DNA of 64,000 bases from assembly GCA_025024175.1 (NCBI GenBank), contig QCXZ01000053.1, positions 5,394,001 to 5,458,000 on the forward strand, read 5' to 3'. The stretch's first letter is position 1; every line of letters starts with the position of its first letter. Made by a program: the position numbers and the translations under genes. The notes below the pieces were generated by a model that searched no databases, had not been told where the DNA came from, and worked only from the letters and a program-made list of their open reading frames with translations. This document shows positions 56,686 to 64,000 of the stretch, piece after piece. The DNA is from Rhyzopertha dominica (Eukaryota > Arthropoda > Insecta > Coleoptera > Bostrichidae).

Positions 56686-56832
56686 TGTATGCAAAACCCA
56701 AAAACAGTGGTTAATTTGTCTTCCTGTCCTCTCTCTCAGTCAGGAAACAGCTTGCTGGCCAAAGGTCTGAATTTTGCTATTACCCCCAGCATAATTCCTT
56801 TCGAGCAAATAATCAATTCTGTAGAATCATTT
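56686..56832 (+). pseudogene. PLE N-terminal fragment
   Basis: Reads KTVVNLSSCPLSQSGNSLLA followed by KGLNFAITPSIIPFEQII and NSVES. The same 'VNLS...LS..E.SVLSKGFNFA..P..IP.E.II..VES' stretch is present in the full PLE at 5.7 kb (about residues 122-165). Confidence 0.7.
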
Positions 56833-57240
56833 AATACTTTTAAACGAGCCGTGTGTATACCATGGCTTCTACGAAAACCAGATTGTATTTCCGGTAACAC
56901 ACCATCTGATTCTAAATAACTTAATCTGAGCAGCCACCAATTTTTGGAAAACTTTAGAAATTGCTGGAAGGACTGAAATAGGTCGCAAATTTCAAATGCG
57001 TTTGGTGATGCTGCTTTTGAAATAGGTCTTATATTAAGGTTTTTTCATAAATTTGGAAACGTACTGTCCCGAATAATTTCATTAAAAGTGTAATACATTC
57101 ACAACAAAATGGCGCGACCAATGACAGCATTTTTATGCTTATACCATTTGCACCACCTGCTGTAGCATTCAACACATCTTGTGTTACTTCACACAAAGAA
57201 ACAAGTAGGTTTTCATCAAGACGGTTGTCATTATAAAATG
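56833..57240 (-). pseudogene. LINE RT fragment
   Basis: The minus strand reads LDENLLVSLCEVTQDVLNAT, then GANGISIKMLSLVAPFCCEC, and after frame changes a degraded PISVLPxISKVFEKL. It ends in NTIW and a reading of IQSGFRRSHGIHTA. This is the start of a non-LTR RT (GxDGI..K..., RPIS.LP..SK..E., GFR..HST). Confidence 0.6.
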
Positions 57241-58310
57241 TTAATACATGTTAGTCAATTTGACTTTGTCCGACAACCTTAATGAATATTTATTTGATCA
57301 CGTAAAAAACATTTGCTATCTCTTCAAATTACGCTTTTACACAAAAAAATATTGAGTTAAAGCCAGAATCATTAGGACTAATATCGGTAAACAATTCGTT
57401 AATTGCAGTTAACTACAGCCCCCAATATTTCGATGCAATACGGAGGACTTCTCTAAGTACACTTAGAAATTGAAACTTCAATTACAGTGTTAATTAACTA
57501 CATGTTCTCATTTTTTGCATCGACAGTCACAGCTATTATTATCATCGCAATATGTAACCCAACACTTGGAGTTCGCGAAATAATTAATATCAGACCTAAA
57601 CTCGTTGTGCTGACCGTAGTTGTCATGTTATCCCGCCGTACTCGAAAAGTCCCGTGGGCAAAAAGTTGCGGACTTCGGGAGCGAGAGCTTTATTTATTTA
57701 TGTTCTAGTTTACCGCCAAAGCGCCAGGATTTCACACTAACTGACGGGCAAAGCGCCGGAGCTCGTCTTTTTGTTCCCGTATTGTTTTCAAACTCACGAA
57801 GTTAACAGTTTTATGGTTCATCTCGACTGTTCACTTCGTATCTGAGTTATTGCAGTCGCTTAGTGACCTAACTTACTTCTTCACTCCATGTAATCGCTAT
57901 GTGTTACTGAAGTCACTAAATTATTTTAGGTATTATCTAAGTGTTTTTTAGGAGCTAACGGAATGATACAAATTATATGTATTTTTTTAAATACTAAGTA
58001 ACGTGCAAGAAAAAATACACAAGCCTATTTTTGGTACCTTTGGTTATAAAACATGTACACCAAAGTCTATTCAAATATATCAGTTATTATTAATGGATGT
58101 CCTTAGGTCTATGTCAGTCGATGTATTCCAATTGAGTCGAGTTTAAATAGTACCAGATATTGAACACTATACAGTGACACAAACGATCGTCCTTACGAGT
58201 GTCGTATGAAAATAGTGCTAAAACAACAATGTATAATGTATACCTCGGGGCTTTTTATTAAATATCAACACCCTAGGGCCCTTTGGCATTATTTATAGGG
58301 TCACATTTTG
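57241..58310. other. No gene recognised
   Basis: GC-richer at 57500-57800. A 73-codon frame there has no family. AT-rich on both sides. Confidence 0.45.
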
Positions 58311-58435
58311 TTAAGGTGGGTGTTCTACAAGATTACTTCGACAAGTAAAGCGGATTTTTGAAAGAAAACTTGCGAACAAACCCCCCGACAACGGTTTATA
58401 ACATGGTTTCTCTTTCGACTGTTCATAGATAGGAC

Positions 58436-58870
58436 GGCGATGTGTAAACGGCAGATGAATTCGCTGATATTTTTCATGAAACATATACACTATCGATACA
58501 GGTTTGCGTACAGCGCCTATTGCTTGTCCCATTTGCTGTTGTTTTTCTTGAAGGGCTGCGCCAGTACTAATTCTTCGTTGAATCAGTGCCTCTCGACTAT
58601 TCACTTTAATTTTGTACATTTTTATTTTAAACCAACCCAATAAACAAAAATCTAGCGGTGTTAGNTCTGGACTTCCTGGAGGGCAACAATTGGACCTCCG
58701 CGACCAATCCAACGCTCTGGCAACAAGTGTTGCTTGACTACACGACAACTCATTAAAAAAAATTGAGGTAGTGTTCCCTTGTGAGGCGATTCCCCATGAT
58801 AAAAGCGCCAATTAAATACCTAGCAATCATATCACACCATACATTTACTGAATACCTGTGCTGAAAATTG
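58436..58870 (-). pseudogene. Mariner-like transposase, C-terminal half
   Basis: The minus strand begins FSAQVF with VNVW-like sequence, then YLIGAFIMGN in one frame. It continues ELSCSQATLVARALDWSRR, PPGSP-X-LTPLDFCLLGWF (third Asp block, with an ambiguous base at 58665) and KMYKIKVNSREALIQRRIS. It is the continuation of the N-terminal half at 60170-60660. Confidence 0.65.
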
Positions 58871-60165
58871 GGTATTTGCCATGCATTTATATTTTATTAA
58901 ATTGCTCATTAATAGGTAGCATCTAATCCACAATACAGCTGTGACAGCTTATAAATTCCAAAAAATGGATCGTAAGGTGTATTTTTAATATAAAAAATGT
59001 GATTATTTAAAGGGACCGCCAAAACGAGATCATATTGGCCGTGACGTCAGGTGTCTTGTAAATGGCCGCTTGTTTACATCTGGAGTCAGGGCGTCACGCG
59101 TCAGCTTCAGCCCGTCAATTTATCAGTTTGTTGTTTGCGTTCATTTTGTGACAAGCGAATTAAAATACGCCAAGAAAAAGTGAAATACTTATGAGTTATG
59201 ATTTCTGAAGGCATGTTCATTGTTATGGAATTTTTGTACAGCGACGAGCGGTTCAACGCGGCGGAGATGAGGAACGTAAAAGCAACATCATAAGTGAACT
59301 TTTTATCAAATTAACGTAGCATTGATAATTTGATCACAGTGGGTTGTTGGACACATACTATTTGCAAAGATAAAAATGTAAGGATCAAAAATGTACCCTA
59401 AACTTGACATTTATTTTAGAGGTCAGAATAAATATAATTTGCCATTTATTTTCGGGGCTGTTGCGACTCGGTTCCAGTCTGGATAACAGTCGAATATATG
59501 GGAAACAAACGTCTTTCTTTATTATAACAATTACCTATATCAACTTAAAACGCATATAATTTTCCATATCCTCTTTAAGCTATAACAAAATGGAAACTGA
59601 ATGGTAAACACCTATAACCCCAAAAAGAATAATAAAACTTACATTAAGAATAGATGATCTTCACAACAGAAAAACAAACAAACAAAAACAAATTTCGGCA
59701 TATCACGTCTAGGGATCTTAAACAACTTTTTCATACGTTGATAATCCCGAGGAACGGTTACAAAAATATTTTGTTAGCTGTACTGACTGAAGTACTTTTA
59801 TAACCATGTACAAAACAACACTTGTTTTGTTTTCCATACATAATAGATGCTTGTAAAACTACACAAATCACTTTTTGGTGCGACCTCTTACACTGTCCTT
59901 TCAATAAACACCACACAAAAGCTTCTCCAATACAAGACTGATACTACGCCATTAAACAGCACGCTCCTCGGTAATGTTTACATGACACTTGACGTCACGA
60001 GTTGAATAACCTTGGATAGAAGCGTTTTGGCGGTGACTCCTAAGATTCGAACTTCAAACCTGAAATTCTCTACGTACAAATATTTTTTTTGTTTTTTTTA
60101 ACATGGCGTACGATATATATGCACTTCAAGATTCATTTTACGTAATTTTCAAAAAAAGTGATAAT
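58871..60165. mobile_element. Insertion splitting the mariner-like gene; TIR element at 59011-60041
   Basis: AGGGACCGCCAAAACG (59011) is mirrored by CGTTTTGGCGGTGACTCCT (to 60041). Further inward GTGACGTCAGGTGTCTTGTAAA (59041 on) matches, reversed, TTTACATGACACTTGACGTCAC. TIRs extend about 70 bp with gaps. There is no coding frame, so it is non-autonomous, and its superfamily is not assigned. It lies inside the larger gap in the transposase gene; the exact insertion limits are approximate. Confidence 0.6.
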
Positions 60166-60169
60166 ACCC

Positions 60170-60660
60170 AATTGGTTTCGACTATTGCTTGGGGATTTTC
60201 GTCAGACCATACGTGAGAGTTGTGCGTATTATTAATGCCGTCACGGGTCAGTAAAAAGTAAGCGCGATGCAACTCGACGATCGTTACTTATCCACCGACA
60301 AAATTTTACACATTTAGCATAATCTTCCGGGTGTAGAAACTGTACTTTTTTTAGATGGTATGGGTGGGTACAATTCTTGCTCGTGAAGTTGACTAGCGAT
60401 TCTTCTGGTGCTGGTCGTTGCATCTTCTTCTACTGGATCCAAAATATTTTCCACTTCTTCTAAAGCTTGTCGATCAGCTTTTTCAGATGTTATTTTAGCA
60501 CTTGGAAAAGTTCCAGTGTCGCAAAATTTGTTAAAAGGTCGAATAAACACGTTTCTGTCAGGAGCCCTCTCACGTGGAAAACGACGTCGATTGTGGCATT
60601 GCCATTACAAAAGCCATAAACAAAAACTATATTAGCATACTCCAAATTAGAATAAAATTT
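60170..60660 (-). pseudogene. Mariner-like transposase, N-terminal half
   Basis: The minus strand reads RPFNKFCDTGTFPSAKITSE, then EEVENILDPVEEDATTSTRR (HTH onset). After a frameshift come CTHPYHLKKVQFLHPEDYAK, VKFCRWISND and LLFTD (first Asp). It ends with HNSHVWSDENPQAIVETN just before the insertion point (about 60165). Confidence 0.7.
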
Positions 60661-60935
60661 TGGCATTTTAAGAAAAAAGTACCACTGACGTTGACAGTTA
60701 CAAACAGATTTAAGTCTTAAATAAGCATGTTTTAATATATATAACTACGGAAACAAACCTTGTATCCATATTATTTCAAAGCATATTAGATATTCATTAA
60801 TTTTTTTAAATTTCGCTATAGCTTGAAAACGAATAATAATTGGATAAGAATATTTAAGGTTTTTACCATTATTTTGATGTGCAGAATGCAGTCCTGGAGT
60901 CAGGTGCTATCCTTGTGATTGTCCCGGTATACATA
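60661..60935. other. No gene recognised
   Basis: AT-rich. Confidence 0.5.
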
Positions 60936-62653
60936 CCAGCCCAGGCTCGTAATAGTTCGGCCGGCTCGCATGTTCAGTTACATGCTTTAAAAAGTTCTGA
61001 TACCAACTCAAACTGTGACAAATTGCTGCAAAACTGTTTATACTACATTAAAACACATACCTTGAACTTACAAAAGCAAACAACTTTATTCCATTTACGT
61101 GAACGGCAATAATTACAGAACCAAAAATGTAATTCAACTAACGGGTCATAATAGTTCGGCCACGTCAACTGACGGGTCATAAGAGGTCGGCCATGTATCC
61201 CATTAGCCATGGAAACACGAGGCGGCCTGCCAAAACAAAACATATACGGAATAAATCAACAACTATCTGTCAAGCGTAGCTTATACTTTATTTTGCAACA
61301 GTTTTCAAGTAAAATGCCTCGTGGCATGCCTGTTAGTGAAGATTTGCGTATTTCTATCTGTAAAGCCCACGACCAGGGCATTTCGGGGCGTAAAATATCT
61401 GCTTCACACTCAGTTCCGCGTTCTACAGTGCAAGACATTATCAATTTATACAAAAGAACTGGCGGGGTCCATCAGAAAAAACAAACCTGGCCGACCAAGT
61501 CAAATTACCGGAGCAGATAAGAAAGCTTTGCGTAAAATTATCAGAACAAACTGACGGTGCAATGCTAAAGAACTAACAGTACTATGGAGGGCTCGCATTT
61601 TAAAGGACGTTTCATTATCCACAACAAAGAGATGTATCAAAAAAATAGGTTACAAATTTTATAAGGTATTATTACTTTTTCTTTTGGAGTACAAGCACTT
61701 ATAATTTAATTTCATTTTTCTACTAGGCAAAAGAAAAACCATTTTTGACCAAACTACAGATGAAGAACAGACTAAAATGGGCGCGGGAACACAAAAACTG
61801 GACACAAATGCAATGGAATAGTATCATTTGGAGTGATGAGTCGAAATTTGAGGCATGTGTGGGTGACACGCGAAAAAGAACTTTACGCACATCTTCGGAA
61901 GCATACCACAATGACTGTTTGGTAAAAAAAGTCAAGTTCCCAGGGTCTGTGATGGTTTGGGGTTGTATGTCTGCTAGGGGTGTGGGTAGTCTGTGTATTA
62001 TTGACGGCACTGTTAACGCGCAGAAATACAGAGACATTCTCGAAGAAAATTCTTTACCCTCCATCCCGAATTGTCAAACGGCCGAAGGCGAATTTATGTT
62101 CCAGCAAGATGGAGCGCCGTGTCATACGGCAAAAATAGTTCAAACATGGTTGCAAGAACATAAAATACCGGTATTAAAATGGACCTCTTCCAGTCCGGAT
62201 TTATCTCCAATTGAGACCTTGTGGCATAATATGAAGAAACAGCTTCGTAAAACTCCAGCGCGTACCGTCAACGAATTAAAAGCCACCTTGCAGGCTATAT
62301 GGGACAAAACGCTACCAGAGGAATGTGCAAGGCTCGTGGCTACAATGCCTAGCAGAATTAAAGCCGTTATTGCTAACAAAGGTGGTGTTACACAGTATTA
62401 AATGTTGGCCGAACTCTTATGACCCGTCAGTTGATGTGGCCGAACTATTATGACCTGTTAGTTGAATTACATTTTTCGTTCTGTAATTATTGCCGTTCAC
62501 GTAAATGAAATAAAATTGTTTGCTTTTGTAAGTTCAATGTCTGTATTTTAATGTAGTATAAACAGTTTCACAGTAATTTGTCACAGTCCGTGTTGGTATC
62601 AGAATTTTTTAAAGCACGTAACTGAAAATGCCAGCCGGCCGAGCCTGGGCTCG
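60936..62653 (+). mobile_element. Tc1-like element (DD34E) with ~260-bp IR/DR termini
   Basis: Inverted termini of about 260 bp (60936-61200 and 62403-62653) are flanked by TA (60934-60935, 62654-62655). Within each arm the phrase CATAATAGTTCGGCC, or a close variant, recurs. It is found at the outer end (about 60950) and twice at the inner end (about 61147 and 61180) on the left, with mirrored copies on the right. This is the inverted repeat/direct repeat layout known from some Tc1-like elements such as Sleeping Beauty. Confidence 0.85.
61314..62401 (+). pseudogene. Tc1-like DD34E transposase with an intron, nearly intact
   Basis: The ATG at 61314 gives MPRGMPVSEDLRISICKAHD, followed by a paired-like HTH (GRKISASHSVPRSTVQDII). 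A frame change in a GGGG run near 61462 leads into SIRKNKPGRPSQITG. A TGA at 61552-61554 stands where CGA (Arg) would fit. A 61-bp intron (61666-61726, AAG|gtatta...ttctactag|GCA) joins GYKFYK to AKEKPFLTK in phase. The catalytic half is clean: WSDESKFEA (first Asp), FQQDGAPCHTA (second Asp) and SPDLSPIETLWH (Glu), with 34 residues between the last two. It ends NKGGVTQY, stop at 62399-62401. Two lesions stand between this copy and an intact gene. Confidence 0.85.
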
Positions 62654-62689
62654 TATATGCAGCAAATTACCTTAAGTAATCCATAAATT

Positions 62690-63300
62690 AATTGTAATTC
62701 TACTTGATTCTTTTTTAACTTAGAGGTGCCGTCTCCAAAAATTGATACAACAAATTCGTGTCTAAAAACATGCCTCTCAAAAAGTGCGTACGTGTTATAT
62801 ATTCAAGCACACATTTTCCGCGTGAAATATCGCTCTCACGTCTAATTCTGACCCTCCCAAACTTGTCCCCGTGTTGACATAAAATCACGCACCCTCACCG
62901 CCGCGCGGAACTTTGAATCGGCCGAGCCCGCATAAAAAATGCACGTCATGAAATAGATTGCTTCTTTTACCTTTAATCCCGCAGTGCAGCCCTCCTTTCC
63001 AATTTCGAGTGCATAGGGCGTATGCTCCGGACCCCGGAGGCCGGATCCGGTTAAAGCTCCAATTCACCTTCCCCATAGATTCGGAAAACCTGACATGTTC
63101 CGCCTGACTGGAGAATTTCGACTCCCCGTTTAATAAATCCCGTTCGGCACGTCATTTTTTTTCTCTCGGGCGTGAAGGGACATTAATATTTATGGGCGGT
63201 GGTTCGGGTTCTTAAAATTGCGCTTTGGAGGCTTGTTAGTGCATCTTGCAGGGGTGCAGTCTGAAAAAAAAAACAGGTTCGTGAAGTATTAAGGGGATAC
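62690..63300. other. GC-richer non-coding block
   Basis: Roughly 62810-63180 is rich in CpG and C/G runs with no transposon motif and no convincing reading frame. It resembles the block at 8380-8930 in composition. It may be regulatory or close to a gene outside the window. Confidence 0.35.
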
Positions 63301-64000
63301 AAGCGATATAAATAGATATCTTGATATAGCTTAACTGATTTTATTCGGAAATGGATTTTGGAGGATATTTTGCCAATGACGAAGTAAAACATAAATTTTT
63401 CTTAATTATTGAGATCAAACCAAATGTATTTTTTTATATTTAATATTTATATTATTTAATGATAAATCTTTATTCCAAATGTACCTACATAAACACATAT
63501 TTTGTATGCGTCAAACTAGAATAGAACATGGAATACGGAAGGTTAAAAATACACAAGTAATATAACCATTGACAAATGGTTGAATGTCAATTACATGTTG
63601 AAGAACTCATTTAAAGCGTAGAAAGATTTTTCAACTAGAAATTTTTTAAGCTTCAGTTTGAAAACATTTAAATTAACTGAACTGGTAATGTTTATGAAAA
63701 GTATCCGGGTGTTTTTGTTTCAATTTCTCCAGTACTTTAATATTTGTGCCGACATTTTATATATACCCTATGGGAGATTTAGGAGGAAGTGACAATATTT
63801 TGGAAAGGATTGTAATTAACGCCCGGTAATTTAATGCAGTTTGCAGATTAAGAAAATACTAAATGCTCGATAAAAAATAAAAAATGCTGGATAAAATAAT
63901 GGAAAAAGCCTTATATTTTTTATAAAACCACAATATTAAATATCCTATTTGCACGCTAAATTCTGGTCGGTATTTTACTATAAAAATATATAATTGCATG
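63301..64000. other. No gene recognised, AT-rich
   Basis: AT-rich DNA with no supported feature to the end of the window. Confidence 0.5.

Overview
This window is nuclear DNA from an arthropod, most likely an insect. It is AT-rich and has spliceosomal introns. It is crowded with eukaryotic transposons: Tc1/mariner, hAT, Penelope-like elements (PLEs), Jockey-like LINEs and one Gypsy-type LTR element. A beetle is plausible, but nothing seen here fixes the order. No rRNA, tRNA, bacterial operon or CRISPR array was recognised.

The only host gene I can support runs on the minus strand from about 23.4 kb to at least 11.9 kb and continues to lower coordinates. Three exons (22983-23366, 17779-18899, 11905-12443) have usable splice sites and matching codon phases. 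Together they encode more than 660 residues of a low-complexity Ser/Pro-rich protein with a PPPY motif, which I could not name. Its introns are full of transposon remains.

Layout. 0-5 kb: broken DDE transposase, Jockey-like LINE fragment, and a Gypsy-type 5' LTR with partial gag. 4.8-8.0 kb: a perfect-looking inverted repeat and an almost complete PLE (RT plus GIY-YIG) with hammerhead-like motifs. 8-23.4 kb: the host gene, with hammerhead-bearing short elements, decayed PLE, LINE and mariner copies in and around its introns. 26-29.9 kb: PLE fragments in opposite directions and a 2.2-kb DD41D mariner-like element with terminal inverted repeats (TIRs) of about 300 bp. 28273-38476 and 38577-48783: the same 10.2 kb twice, separated by exactly 100 N. 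This is probably an assembly artefact. The block holds a deleted mariner-like element, a LINE fragment and a 2.0-kb non-autonomous hAT carrying a 272-bp tandem repeat. 50-53 kb: a PLE flanked by inverted pseudo-LTRs, then a LINE interrupted by a 142-bp hammerhead-bearing insertion. 53.5-56.2 kb: a DD41D element with TIRs near 590 bp. 56.4-57.2 kb: PLE and LINE debris. 58.4-60.7 kb: a mariner-like gene split by another element. 60.9-62.7 kb: a DD34E Tc1-like element with an intron. 62.7-64 kb: a GC-richer non-coding block and AT-rich DNA.

The most distinctive signal is a family of short (about 140 nt) interspersed elements. Each carries a TATATA-type box followed about 30 nt later by a complete hammerhead ribozyme fold. 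One copy has a clean 14-bp target-site duplication inside a LINE. A second, structurally different hammerhead-like class sits in the PLE termini.
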